Source: Narthecium ossifragum (taxonomy: Eukaryota; Streptophyta; Magnoliopsida; Dioscoreales; Nartheciaceae). From it: a stretch of 64,000 bases of DNA. The stretch lies in the NCBI GenBank assembly GCA_963920575.1, contig OY986969.1, forward strand, positions 14,586,615 through 14,650,614, written 5' to 3'. Of the stretch, positions 12,133 through 23,799 are shown piece by piece. Position numbers and translations under genes: made by a program. Position 1 is the first letter of the stretch; every line of letters starts with the position of its first letter. The notes beneath the pieces were generated by a model that saw nothing but the letters and a program-made list of their open reading frames with translations, had not been told where the DNA came from and ran no database searches.

Positions 12133-12140
12133 TATAAGTA
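12133..12140 (+). promoter_or_regulatory. TATA box of copia 5' LTR
   Basis: TATAAGTA in the context CATCTATAAGTAGTCTCTTC, about 460 bp before the LTR end. The identical context at 20,665-20,672 in the 3' LTR supports it. It follows directly after the palindrome cluster. Confidence 0.6.
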
Positions 12141-12597
12141 GTCTCTTCATGTAAACTTGCCACAACTTTTATCATTATTATTGAGATCATTTGAGCAAGT
12201 TCTAGGAAAGATTTCTACTTATTCTCCTTGAGCCAAAACCTTTGTAAACCTTCTTCAAGTGTGAAGAAGTATCTTGAGAGTTGTTCAACAGCAGTTGGCT
12301 GTGATTGTAAGGTCACCAAGCACCAGGAAGCTTGGGGAAAAGCTTGTAAGGGAGTTGCAAGTAGTGGAACCTCAAGGAGAGCCTTGAGAGAAGTGGACGT
12401 AGACCAAGAGTTGGGTCGAACCACTATAAATCGGTGTCATCTTTCTCTCCCTTCTTTCAGTTAATTCTTGCATGCCTTCTTGTTTTAGTTTCATCTCATC
12501 TACAAGCATTTAAAGTGTAGTTTCTCTACTATCTGATTTTTTCATTAAACTACATTTTCGAAAAGAGTCCAATTCACCCCCCTCTTGGACCTTCAAT

Positions 12598-12609
12598 TGG
12601 TATCAGAGC
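12598..12609 (+). other. Primer-binding site (initiator Met tRNA) of copia S
   Basis: TGGTATCAGAGC starts two bases after the 5' LTR end. This is the usual complement of the 3' end of plant initiator methionine tRNA, used to prime minus-strand DNA synthesis. Confidence 0.9.
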
Positions 12610-12659
12610 TAGGTCTCTAATTTAGTAGTGTAACAACCCTTAGAGGATCCTATCTAGAC

Positions 12660-14459
12660 ATGAAAAACATAGAGGGACAAGCTACCAATAGGCCACCCTA
12701 CTTCAATGGTTCAAACTACAACTATTGGAAAACAAAGATGGAAATCTTTGTTCAATCCATGGACTATGAGGCATGGTTAGTTATAGAGGATGGACCTTAT
12801 GTCCCTACCAAAATTGTTGATGGGAAAGATGTCCCAAAGACAACGAGTGACTACACCCCAATTGACCTTAAAAACCTTCAAACTAATGCCAAGGCCAAAA
12901 GCTTTCTATTTTGTGCCCTTAGCCCTAGTGAATTCAATAGGGTCTCCACATGCAAATCAGCAAAGGAGATATGAGATAAGCTTGAGGTTACATATGAAGG
13001 AATTAGCCGGGTTAAAGAGTCAAAGATAAGTATGCTAGTACATGAGTATGAATTATTTTGCATGAAGAATGATGAGACTATTAGTGAGATGTTTACACGC
13101 TTTAATAACATATTAAATATGCTTGAATCTCTTGGAAGAACTTATGCTAATGATGAGATTGTGAGAAAGATCCTTAGGTGTCTACCTAAGTCGTGGGATC
13201 CCAAAGTGACAACGATAGAAGAAGCCAAGGATCTATCCAAATTGTCACTAGATGAGCTCATGGGTTCCCTCATGACCTATGAGATGAACTTGAAGAGGAG
13301 CAACGAAGAGGGAGACAAAAAGAAGAAAACGGTTGCCTTCAAATCATCTAGCAAAGACTCATCCGATTCAAGCGATGGAGATGACAATGAGGAGTTGGCG
13401 ATGATATCAAGGAGAATACAAAAGATCTTCAAACGCCAAGGAGGAAAGAAATTCTTCAAGAAGAAATTCTTCAAAGGTGAAAGGCATAATCCTACTTCTT
13501 CTAACTCAAATGAAATCATATGTTATGAGTGTAGGAAGCCCGGACACATCAAGCTTGAATGTCCTCAACTCAAGAAGCCTTCAAGGAAGGAGTTCAATAG
13601 TAGGAAGGCAATGGTGGCTACTTGGGGAGAAAGCGATGTGGAGACTTCATCTGATGAAGAAGAACAAGAGGTAGCCAACATATGCTTAATGGCACATGGA
13701 GATGAGGAAGAAGAACAAAATGAGGTAGAGGATGAGCTTGCATTTGAAGAACTCTTTGATGCTTATCATGCTTTAGCAAATGATTTCAAATTCCTGAAAA
13801 AGAAATACTATGCTAATTGTAAGGACTTGAAGAAAGTAGAAGAAGAAAAAGTAGATGCCATGCATAGGATTGAAATTTTAGAAAAAGAAAATAAATGCAT
13901 GCTAGAGAACAAGTCTTGTGACACAAATGACACACTTAAGGATGAACTCAAGGACACTCAATATGAGCTCACCATATTGAAGAATACAAATTATGATATG
14001 CAAAGAGAACTTATCTTCTTGAGGAAATCCAAGAGAGATCTCACTCTAGAGGTTAATGACCTAAAAATCACTATAGCCAAATTTGTGAAGAGTAGAGATA
14101 AACTAGATGAGATCCTTGATAGCCAAAGGAACTCCTTGAACAAGGAAGGAATTGGCTACAACCCTAGGAAGGTGAACAACCAAAAGAAGACTAACTTTGT
14201 TAAAGCTTCTTCTCATCCTCCTAAGGTAACACAAGGACCTACATGTCATTATTGTTGCAAAGTAGGTCACATTGCACCTAGTTGCTATCTCATGAAGAAT
14301 GCTAATGCTAAGAAAATCTGGTCACCTAGATATTCTTCTTCTCTTATGCATAGTACTAATGCAAATGGACCCAAAAAGATTTGGTACCAAAAATCAAGGT
14401 TTGATCTCCTATTTGTAGGATTGCATGAGATCCAAGATCAAGACCAACTCAAAGGTTAA
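12660..14459 (+). pseudogene. gag: Copia S gag, one in-frame stop
   Basis: The structural protein that forms the virus-like particle. The frame of 599 codons starts MKNIEGQATNRPPYFNGSNY, the usual N terminus of SIRE-type gag. A UBN2-like region follows (residues 20-220), then a basic KKFFKKKFFKG stretch and two CCHC zinc knuckles: CYECRKPGHIKLEC at residue 288 and CHYCCKVGHIAPSC at residue 529. A long coiled-coil-like, Glu/Lys-rich segment lies between them. Codon 105 is TGA where the family has Trp (KEI-stop-DKLEV), which fits a single TGG-to-TGA change. The last codons overlap the pol frame (+1) by 35 bases, so pol is probably reached by frameshift or separate initiation. Confidence 0.9.
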
Positions 14460-17400
14460 AAGATGGTACCTTGATAGTGGATGCTCAAGACATATGACGG
14501 GTGAAAGGAGCATGTTCTCAACCCTTCAACCTAAAGATGGAGGAATGGTGACTTTTGGGGATAATGGAAAAGGAAAAATCATTGGCATTGGCAATATTGG
14601 TAAAACCTCTTCCATTATTATTGAAAATGTTCTCTTAGTTGAAGGTTTGAAACATAACTTACTTAGTATTAGTCAACTATGTGATAGAGGTAACAAAGTT
14701 ATTTTTGAAGATTCAAAATGCTATGTTAAGAATGCTCTTAGTGATAAAATCTTGCTAGTAGGACATCGTGATGGTAATGTATACACATTTTATCTTAATG
14801 ATCTTGTTTGCCATTATGATCTATGTCTAAGTGCTTTGAATGAAAATTCTTGATTATGGCATAGAAGGCTTGGGCATGCTCACATGGATTTAATATCCAA
14901 ACTTTCTCGAAAAGACCTTGTTCTTGGACTTCCCAAGATCAAATTTGAGAAAGACAAGATTTGTGATGCATGTCAAAGAGGAAAACAAGTAAAATCCTCT
15001 TTCAAGTCTAAAGATGTAGTTTCTACCACAAGAGCACTAGAACTCATTCATATGGACCTTTTTGGGCCTACTAAACCAACTAGCTTAGGTGGTAGCTCAT
15101 ATGGATTTGTTTTAGTAGATGACTATACTAGATTCACATGGGTGATTTTCCTTGTACACAAAGATGAAGTCTTTGAGGAATTCACCAACTTTTGTAGAAG
15201 AGTCCAAAATGAGAAATGTATTCTCATTACATGCATTAGAAGTGATAATGGAGGAGAATTCAAGAATTCCCTTCTAGAAAAGTTTTGTAATGACAACGGG
15301 ATTTCCCATAGCTTCTCTTCACCTAGAACCCCTCAACAAAATGGTGTTGTTGAAAGGAAAAATAGAACCCTACAAGACATGGCTAGAACTTTATTATGTG
15401 AAAATAATCTTCCTAAGTATTTTTGGGCCGAAGCAATCAATACTTCTTGCCATGTGATAAATAGAGTAACCTTGAGACCCATTTTGAAGAAAACCCCTTA
15501 TGAGCTTTGGAAAGGAAGAATTCCAAATATTGGGTACTTTAGAGCTTTTGGTTGCAAATGTTTTATCTTGAACAATGGTAAGGATACTCTTGGAAAATTT
15601 GATGCTAGATCCGATGAAGGAGTCTTTTTTGGATATTCGGGAAGAAGTAAAAGCTATAGAGTCTTCAATAAAAGGACTTTGGTGGTTGAAGAATCAATGC
15701 ATGTGACATTTGATGAAATGATTTTAATTCCTAGTAGAATTGATAATGGTATTGATGAGGAAAACCAAAATGAAAAATCAAAAGACTTATTGGATGAAAC
15801 CCAAAATGATGTTGGAGAATTGAATGTTAGATTTGAGGAATCCCTTGAGATTATACCTAGTGATCAACATCATGAGTTGCCAAAGAATTGGAAGTATGTA
15901 TCTTCGCACCCAAAGGAATTAATAATTGGTGAACCATCAAGAGGAATCCAAACTAGATCTTCATTGAATACTTGTGCAAATCTAGCCTTCCTATCTCAAA
16001 TTGAGCCTAAAACGATAGAGGAAGCACTAGAGAATGATCATTGGATCCTAGCAATGCAAAAAGAGTTGAATCAATTTGAAAGAAATGAAGTTTGGAATTT
16101 GGTACCTAGACCTCATGATCATCCCGTTATAGGTACTAAATGGGTGTTTAGAAACAAGATGGATGAATCGGGAACAATTACAAGGAATAAAGCTAGACTA
16201 GTTGCAAAAGGTTTCAATCAACAAGAAGGAATTGATTTTGATGAGACTTTTGCACCGGTAGCTAGACTTGAGGCAATAAGACTACTTCTAGCTTTTGCAT
16301 CTTACAAAGATTTCAAATTATATCAAATGGATGTTAAGAGTGCCTTCTTAAATGGTTTACTAAAAGAAGAAGTCTATGTTGAACAACCCCCCGGTTTTGA
16401 AGATTATAAATTGAGGGATCATGTATTCAAACTCACTAAAGCCTTATATGGATTAAAACAAGCTCCTAGAGCTTGGTATGAAAGGCTTAGCAAATTCTTG
16501 ATGGATAATGATTTTTGTAGAGGAAAAATTGATACTACATTGTTTACCAAATCAAAAGGCAAAGACTTGCTCTTGGTTCAAATTTATGTTGATGATATCA
16601 TTTTTGGTTCTACAAATGATAAACTTTGTGAAGAATTTTCCACATGCATGCAAAGTGAGTTTGAGATGAGCTTAATGGGTGAGCTAAATTAATTTCTTGG
16701 TTTACAAATCATGCAAACTCGAGGAGGGATCTTTATTAATCAAGCTAAATACACTAGAGACCTACTCAAGAAATATGATTTTGTAGAATCCAAAATTTAT
16801 AGAACCCCCATGTGTACAACACTAAAGCTAGACAAGGATGAAGATGGGAAACCCATTGAACAAACACTTTATAGAGGGATGATTGGTTCTTTACTCTATT
16901 TGACCGCTAGTAGGCCGGACATCATGTTTAGTGTTTGCCTTTGTGCTAGATATCAATCTTGTCCTAAGGAATCACATTTGGTTGCGGTCAAGAGGATCTT
17001 TAGATATCTAATAGGAACCCAAAATTATGGTTTGTGGTATCCTAGAAGATCATCTTTTGATCTAATTAGCTACTCCGATGCGGATTTTGCCGGATGTAGA
17101 CTTGATAGAAAAAGCACAAGTGGTACATGTCACTTTCTTGGTCATGCACTTGTTTCTTGGTTTTCCAAGAAGCAAAATTCAGTTGCTTTATCCACCGCCG
17201 AAGCGGAATATATTGCGGCGGGTAGTTGTTGTGCACAATTGCTTTGGATGAAAATGCAATTGGAAGATTATGAAATACATGTAGGCAAAATGCCCATTAG
17301 ATATGACAACACTAGTGCCATAAACTTATCTAAAAATCCCATCTTGCATTCTAGAACAAAGCACATAGAAATTAGACATCATTTCCTTCGTGATCATGCA

Positions 17401-17535
17401 CAAAAAGGAGATATTGCACTTGAGTTTGTTAGCACCGTACATCAAATTGCAGATATTCTAACTAAACCTTTGAGTGAAGAAAGAATTCTCTATCTACTAA
17501 GGGAGCTTGGGATGTCCAATGGATGTCCAAAATAA
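14425..17535 (+). pseudogene. pol: Copia S pol (protease-integrase-RT-RNase H), two in-frame stops
   Basis: One frame of 1,036 codons with domains in copia order. Protease: WYLDSGCSRHMTG, residues 13-25. GAG-pre-integrase: [10 protein letters not shown], about 145. Integrase core: HMDLFGP (Asp about 211), [62 protein letters not shown] and the catalytic YVDD at residue 721. RNase H: SDADFAGCRLDRKST near 883, then STAEAEYIA and TKHIEIRHHFLRD. Stops are TGA at 14,851-14,853 (expected Trp before LWHRR) and TAA at 16,690-16,692 (GELN-stop-FLGLQ). All key catalytic motifs are intact, so only the stops block full translation. Confidence 0.93.
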
Positions 17536-17747
17536 AGGAGCTAAAAGGAAAAGGTATGGTCACCTCTTTAACTGCTTTTCATACCATATTCTACTTGAAT
17601 GCTAAATTTTGGTAAATTAAGTTAATATTATGATTAATGAGTGATTTTTGTCTCATAATATTTATTTACACGTGCTTGCAAAGATTTGTGATGTTTTGAT
17701 TTAAAAATGATTTTAAATTGAATTTCAAAACTTACTTTCTGGGGATG

Positions 17748-18013
17748 ACGGTCGATCCAGCCTTCTTGACGGTCGACCGTGCGTACCTTCGCACTGGACG
17801 GTCGACCGCCAAGTTCCTCGGATCGACCGTGGGATGTAACTTTTAGACCCATTGTGTGCCACGGTCGACCGCCAACTTCGTTGGATCGACCGTGCGACAA
17901 AATATGTGCGACGGTCGACCGCCAAGTATTCGGATCGACCGTGCGACGTTCTTTTTAAACACAATGCTCGCGACGGTCGACCGCCAAGTTCCTACGGTCG
18001 ACCGCCACGGCCC
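17748..18013. repeat. Second palindrome cluster of copia S, between pol and ORF3
   Basis: At least six GGTCGACC/GGTCGATC and GATCGACCGT units on both strands fill the spacer between the pol stop and the ORF3 start, in the same style as the LTR cluster but not a copy of it. It ends about 190 bp before the ORF3 ATG. Its place right before a separate ORF suggests a role in ORF3 expression, which is inference. Confidence 0.8.
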
Positions 18014-18206
18014 GTGTGACAACTTAAGTCGGGGCTTTTTCGTCTTTTCCACTCAAATCTCTCCTTATAACTCCCGATCACCCTTCATTCATCTCCCTGG
18101 TTCGACCGTGCCCTACCCTCTCAAAACACCCGCAGCCACCACTCCTCCTCCTCTCCTTCTCAAACCGATCTCCTCCTTCCCACTCAAAAACCCTAATAAG
18201 CTGGAG

Positions 18207-19436
18207 ATGCCTCGTACCAAGAATGTTGGCCCTCCACCACCTGAGGAACCAAGTTCACCTGGGAAACGGAAGAAGGCAGCACCAAAGAAGCAAGCCGGGT
18301 CCAAGAAAGCTAAAGGAGCTCAAGGAGGTTCTTCATCCAATCCTCAAACTACCCCCTCCTACAACGAGTACTTCTTCCTAGACATGGAGAGGTATAAAAC
18401 CTGGCCTGAGTTTAAGGATAAGTTTGTAGTCTCGGGTAGAGCTTTACAACTGCCTTTAAACAAAAAACACGTAGTAGAGCACTACTTCACTGATATGGGA
18501 TGGACCAAATTCTTAGAAATGCCTCAATACATCTATCCTGAAATGATTAGGTATTTTTATTGCAATATGTGTGAGGATATAGATGATGAGGGATGTGTAG
18601 CCATTACTAGCTATGTCTATGGTAATGAAATCAAAATTACCATAGAATGGTTGAATGAGCTACTTAATGCACCTAATTCAGGAGAGTGCATTTACTTCAC
18701 TTCCCATGAGGATCTAAATAGAGCTGATCATGATAAACTAAGGAGAAAGGCAATCCTCAAGCCTCTACTAGGTGAGAAAATACCTATAGAACTAAATAGC
18801 CTCAACCAACAATTTAGGGAGCTTGCCCACTTCCTAGGAACAAACCTATTTCCCAAGCTTGGCCATCATGATAATCTGAAACCTATCCATGCCTATGTTC
18901 TTTCTTGCATGGTTAGGAGAAAACCTCTTAACCTAGGCTATCTAATTATCAAGGAAATGCTAAATCTAAATGCTAGGCAATCACTTCCTTTTGGGGGGCT
19001 CCTAACAAACATTTTCAAAGCCCTCACCCTAAACCTAGCTGATGATGAACGCAAACCCCTTTCCCAACCCTTCAACAAATCCACCTACAAAAGGATGAAG
19101 GCCGCCAAACGAGCTTTAGGCCTCGGTTGGCCTCAACTCAGTGCCGATGAGGATGATGAGCCTCAAGAAGAGCATGGAGAAGAAAATATAGGGGGAGAGC
19201 CTTTGCTTGAAGAACATCAGGGAGAAGCCTCTAGTAGCCGAGTACGTCGAACCACGGCACAAAGGCTTGATGATCTTGAAGCTAGAATGGGGAGAATGGA
19301 AATGAGTCTAGAAGACATCAAGACTTCCCAAGCAAACATCACCGGAGATCAAGCCAAAGTGTCTCAGCAACTTGATGAGATCTTCACCTACATCAAGACT
19401 GAATTTCCACCTAGCACTCCTTCAGAAAGCCTCTAG
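18207..19436 (+). CDS. Copia S ORF3, SIRE-type extra ORF (env-like position), intact
   Basis: An uninterrupted 409-codon frame starts MPRTKNVGPPPPEEPSSPGK. The frame is open further upstream, but that part lies in the palindrome array and reads as repeat peptide, so I chose the ATG at 18,207. The N terminus is basic (residues 20-40, KRKKAAPKKQAGSKKAKG, nuclear-signal-like). A globular part (about 55-300) resembles the 'putative plant transposon protein' domain found after pol in SIRE-type elements. A heptad-rich C terminus (about 345-395, RLDDLEARMGRMEMSLEDIK) suggests a coiled coil. I see no signal peptide or convincing transmembrane helix, so the env-like label rests only on position. Function unknown. 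It is the only copia S gene without a stop. Confidence 0.8.
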   Translation: MPRTKNVGPPPPEEPSSPGKRKKAAPKKQAGSKKAKGAQGGSSSNPQTTPSYNEYFFLDMERYKTWPEFKDKFVVSGRALQLPLNKKHVVEHYFTDMGWTKFLEMPQYIYPEMIRYFYCNMCEDIDDEGCVAITSYVYGNEIKITIEWLNELLNAPNSGECIYFTSHEDLNRADHDKLRRKAILKPLLGEKIPIELNSLNQQFRELAHFLGTNLFPKLGHHDNLKPIHAYVLSCMVRRKPLNLGYLIIKEMLNLNARQSLPFGGLLTNIFKALTLNLADDERKPLSQPFNKSTYKRMKAAKRALGLGWPQLSADEDDEPQEEHGEENIGGEPLLEEHQGEASSSRVRRTTAQRLDDLEARMGRMEMSLEDIKTSQANITGDQAKVSQQLDEIFTYIKTEFPPSTPSESL

Positions 19437-19945
19437 TGATTGACCCTAATTCTCCTTACCTCTTTTTGATAATGCCAAAGGGGGAGAAAAAGTGAAGTGT
19501 GATGAATGTCAAAGCCCTACATTTCTACATTTCTTACTTTTGTATTTTGAAAAACTTTGTTTTGAATTGAAAGTCTTGTAAGTTCAAAGTTTTCCAAATG
19601 ATTTTGAATGGAAGTTGTATGGACATGTTGGAATCTTTTGAAATGAAATGAAGTTGTGTTTGGATAATTGCTTGATGTATCAATACAATGTTACTATGTT
19701 ATAATTCCATATGAAATCACTTCATGAAAGCATAAATGTCATTATTGAAAAGAAGTGAACATGCTAAAATCCAAACCATTATGTCAACATATCTTGAATG
19801 GAACTTTTAATATCATTTGAAAGATATGTGACTTGTGTGCATCTTGAAAATTAACTTTAGAACACATTTTTTGGAAGAAAAGGATGCATTGATTAAGGGG
19901 GAGTCAAAATATTTTATCATCACATTTAAAAGGATTGTCATTATC
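19437..19945 (+). other. Copia S non-coding stretch between ORF3 and polypurine tract
   Basis: AT-rich sequence with repeated short GGGGGAGA-like purine tracts (19,478-19,488, 19,896-19,904) ahead of the true polypurine tract. Such repeated tracts are typical of the region before the 3' LTR in SIRE-type elements. No coding frame was seen. Confidence 0.6.
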
Positions 19946-19958
19946 AAAAAGGGGGAGA
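19946..19958 (+). other. Polypurine tract of copia S
   Basis: AAAAAGGGGGAGA followed by one T and the 3' LTR start TGTTGATCC. It primes plus-strand DNA synthesis in this element class. Confidence 0.9.
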
Positions 19959-19959
19959 T

Positions 19960-21127
19960 TGTTGATCCTAACCTTGTTTTGATGATGCCAATATACATTA
20001 AATGATAAAATATATGTTTAATATTTATTACCCCTTTAATTGGAGATATTAAATTCAATATTAAAGCTATTTTGTACTCACGGTCGATGCAAGGATCGAC
20101 CGTGGGAATGGGACGGTCGATCCATGGATCGACCGTGATGAATGGTTCATACATGGCTATATGCGTATTGACGCGACGGTCGATCGGTGCATCGACCGTC
20201 GGAAGCGTTTTTCTTGACAGAGGCTCACGGACGATGCGACGGTCGATGTGGCGGTCGACCGTGGCGCATCAATGAAGAATGTGAAGAAGCGACGGTCGAT
20301 CGGTGCATCGACCCTGAGAAGCATTTTTCTTCACAGAGACGGACGGTCGATGCGACGGTCGATGCGGCGGTCGACCGTGGCGCATATATGAAGAAAAGTC
20401 AAGGAGCGACGGTCGATCGGAGCATCGACCCTGGGAAGCGACCTTCTCAACAGAGGCTCACGGACGATGTGACGGTCGATGTCACGGTCGACCGTGAGAG
20501 CAACGGACGATGCGTGGATCGACCGTCGACCAAAAAGGTTGAGTTTTTTATATGTGACGGACGATAGACGGATCGACCGCCAGGAGCACGCAGAGTAAAA
20601 AACTAGCCGTTGGAGAGTTGCAGGGAGCCGTTGGGGCTTCTTGTTGAGCTGGTTGAAGCCCATCTATAAGTAGTCTCTTCATGTAAACTTGCCACAACTT
20701 TTATCATTATTATTGAGATCATTTGAGCAAGTTTTAGGAAAGATTTCTACTTATTCTCCTTGAGCTAAAACCTTTGTAAACCTTCTTCAAGTGTGAAGAA
20801 GTATCTTGAGAGTTGTTCAACAGCAGTTGGCTGTGATTGTAAGGTCACCAAGCACCAGGAAGCTTGGAGAAAAGCTTGTAAGGGAGTTGCAAGTAGTGGA
20901 ACCTCAAGGAGAGCCTTGAGAGAAGTGGACGTAGACCAAGAGTTGGGTCGAACCACTATAAATCGGTGTCATCTTTCTCTCCCTTCTTTCAGTTAATTCT
21001 TGCATGCCTTCTTGTTTTAGTTTCATCTCATCTACAAGCATTTAAAGTGTAGTTTCTCTACTATCTGATTTTTCCATTAAACTAGATTTTCGAAAAGAGT
21101 CCAATTCACCCCCCTCTTGGACCTTCA
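19960..21127 (+). repeat. 3' LTR of copia S
   Basis: 1,168 bp with the same ends as the 5' LTR. It holds a 24-bp perfect palindrome at 20,113-20,136 (arms ACGGTCGATCCA and its complement) that is missing from the 5' LTR. TATA at 20,665-20,672. Single-base differences from the 5' LTR are mostly transitions. Confidence 0.95.
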
Positions 21128-21376
21128 ACGGGGGGAGACACTGTCAGGCGAGGGAACGGACGACACCGGTGCGCATGCACATCTCCCCCTGAGACGTCAT
21201 GACGCAACCGGGAAGCAACAAAACACAGCAGCAAACAGATAGATAAGCATGTCACACGCAAACGCAACCAGACATGCAAGGATGTTCTAGACCTAGAATT
21301 ATCCCATTCCACACTCAATCTCAATCGTATCCTGATCCTAACCCTGGGATCTACAACCTATGCTCTGATACCAAGC
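21128..21376 (-). other. Leader of gypsy A-I with primer-binding site
   Basis: Continuation of A-I beyond the copia insertion. The minus-strand primer site TGGTATCAGAGC lies at 21,373-21,362, three bases inside the LTR end, followed by the ATAGGTTGTAGATCCCAGGG leader also seen next to the A3 LTR. Start of the expected gag region; no frame recognised. Confidence 0.8.
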
Positions 21377-23799
21377 TATCGCGCCCCGACCCGCGAAAGC
21401 CCAACCGGGCCGGGCGACGCGAACCGGAACCTAACTAAATGCGGAAATAAAGGCGAGGGGTTCCCCCCAACTTACTGATTTCACAATTCATAAGCACCCC
21501 TGAATATTACAATAAATTTAAACCTCAACAGATATAATATAATAATCCAAAACCTCAAAAGGGGTTACAACAGTTTATACATCATACTCCCGTAGGAGAC
21601 TAACTAATACTCCCGTAGGAGACTAACTATAACAAAAGTGTAGAAAGGGGATCACCGGTGCTCAAACCCCGCCAGACACCGCCGCGCCACCAAACGCCTG
21701 CTCGGTAGGGGCTATTGAAGAAGAGCTGGCGTCTGCACCTGTAAAACGCAGCCCGGGTAGGAGTGAACATAAAGCTCAATAGGGTTCTACACTACGTCAC
21801 ACAGAAGGAAGGGGAACGCAAGAGTGTCGCCCTCGAGTAAGACCTGGGTGTATACAGGGGTCCCATAACTCCACTGCGTGTCCCTGAGGCCCAGGGGCAG
21901 CACTCAATAGCAGGAACAGCACTGGCGACACAACTACAGGAACTCAACACTGCAAGGTCCGCACAGTGGGACACCGGCTACACCTCAGCATCTGACTCAA
22001 GGCCGACACGACCTCTATAATCACCAAGCAACATGTGTACCAGTCATATAAGCCTATCATCAAATTCGACTGGACACCACAATTCAAACCGGGTCCTAAC
22101 TTACCCAACCCCCGTCCTAGGGCTAAATCCGAGCTTCCAGCCTCGGGACGGCGATCCACAAATCACCCACGCCCTAACCTTATGCAACTAATGCACAACA
22201 GAGAATGCATGCTATGAACATACACAAGCAAGAGAAAAAGGCATGCAACAGTATGTCAAGGTAGCATACAAGTCCAACAGGATCGCTGCAGCGGTACTAC
22301 CAACCGCTGCCAGCCGATCCGCAGCGGATCCCGGCATTACGACGGTACCACGACCGTCAACCGCAAACTCCTGTAACGGGAAGCAACCCCGAAAACCAAT
22401 GAACAGTAAACATATAATATTATAATCCGACATTATACTATTATATTCAAAACACCAAAACCTCTACTTAGAGGCTAGTTGGTCCCGTCGATCCGACTTC
22501 CAAACGACGTCGGATTCAAGATCCAACTTAGCCACCAGTAGATCTACATGTCGGGATCAAGATATCCAAAATCCATGATCATCCAACGGTTGGATTAACG
22601 GGAAAACATTAATCAAAACAGCTAATCAAAAACTCCATGAAACGCTATCAGCCAACTTGGGATCGATTCGGAACAATTTGGATCGATCCAAAGCTTCATA
22701 CCAACCCATAAAACGCCATCAGTCAGCTTGGGATCGATCCGGAACAATTTGGATCATACCAGCTTCAGATCAGCCTCGTCGCAGGCCACGAGAAAAATCA
22801 CCAAAATTCGTAGAAAACTCGGAAAAATATGAATTAAACTGGCATGGAAAGCTAACGAAGAGATCTACAACTCTTATGTTTATCAAAAGCCGAGATCATA
22901 CATGTACAAGCCGGAAAACTCGCAGCAAGCCGGTTGTTTTTCAAGAACAGCAGAAAACCGAAAAATCCGAGATTAATCATGCATAAATCCTACTCAAATC
23001 TCAACCAAAGATCATGAAACTTATATCAGTAATTCTAATAGACAAGATGCATCTTACATCACAATTTCATCAAGATCGAACGGCTAGATCTAACGAAACC
23101 CATTAATTAACTCATGTAGGTAGAACACCTACCTAACAGCGCTTTCCTCGGCTGATTCCCCGCGAGTTGATCACCAACAAGGTTCCAAACCACTTCAAGG
23201 AGGTTTCTCTCGTCGCCACGGATCCAACAAGCTTTCAAGCTCCCAAAACGGTGGCCGGAGGAGGAAGAACGGAGAAGAAGAAGGAGGAGGCGGCCGGAAG
23301 AAAAACAGAGCACACAGAACCGAGAAGAAGAAAGAAGAAGGAAGAAGAGAAGTAGAAGGAAGGCCGGGGAAGGTGAGGAGAAGGTGAAGGAGAGGGTGAA
23401 GGAGAGGACCTCTCCTCTGACAATGGAGAGCGACGGCACATGGTCGTCCTCGCCGCTCAACTGCTCTGCTGCAAGCTCAACTGCTTGCTACAGTGCCTGG
23501 ATCGATCCAAAATGTTTGGATCGATCCGAACGGGTCAAAAACCCACCGACTCGCTCACGAGTCCGATCGATCGCTCGATCGATCGCTCAAGGGCCGTAAG
23601 TTGCCCAAAAAGCAAGTTTCAGCGCGCCCGAGCTGGGATCTTCCGATCCCGGGTCCACCTAACCATTCTAAACAAGCACTAACACAAACAAGGTCAGTGT
23701 GTGCATACGCGGGTGTGAAACAAACCAACAAGGCGCAATTTACCAAATTGCCCTTGCGGTCCACAACGACCCACAGGGGTAGTGGGATAGGTCCTCACA
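21377..23799 (-). repeat. 5' LTR of gypsy A-I, full length
   Basis: 2,423 bp, with TGTGAGGAC at 23,799 in coding sense and GGGGCGCGATA at 21,377 (family norm GCGACA, so one terminal base has changed). It shows the uninterrupted form of the LTR broken at 3,198-7,137. It holds a 28-bp duplication of a CTCCCGTAGGAGACTAACTA unit near 21,585-21,620, palindromes near 22,680-22,740 and 23,500-23,585, and the purine tract at about 23,260-23,400. Confidence 0.9.

Larger units (their letters stand above)
11473..12595 (+). repeat. 5' LTR of copia S
   Basis: It starts TGTTGATCC, ends GGACCTTCA and is 1,123 bp long. A palindrome cluster fills 11,590-12,055, upstream of the TATA box at 12,133. Compared with the 3' LTR it lacks 33 bp and 12 bp, both inside the palindrome cluster, so the array expands or contracts faster than the rest. 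Confidence 0.95.
11473..21127 (+). mobile_element. Ty1/copia element S, SIRE/Maximus type, nearly complete, TSD ACGGG
   Basis: A full-length 9,655-bp element is flanked by ACGGG at 11,468-11,472 and 21,128-21,132. Order: 5' LTR, primer site, gag, pol (protease, integrase, RT, RNase H), a palindrome-rich spacer, a third ORF, polypurine tract, 3' LTR. Integrase before RT marks it as copia. A long gag with two CCHC knuckles plus an extra ORF after pol marks the SIRE/Maximus lineage. By eye the LTRs differ at about 11 single bases in about 1,120 (about 1%) plus two indels. Gag has one stop and pol has two, with no frameshift seen, so inactivation is recent. It lies inside gypsy A-I on the opposite strand. 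Confidence 0.95.

Noticed and set aside
17856..18206. Upstream extension of copia ORF3
   Set aside because: The open frame before MPRTKN lies in the palindrome spacer and CT-rich leader; the peptide is repeat-like, so the start at 18,207 is preferred.
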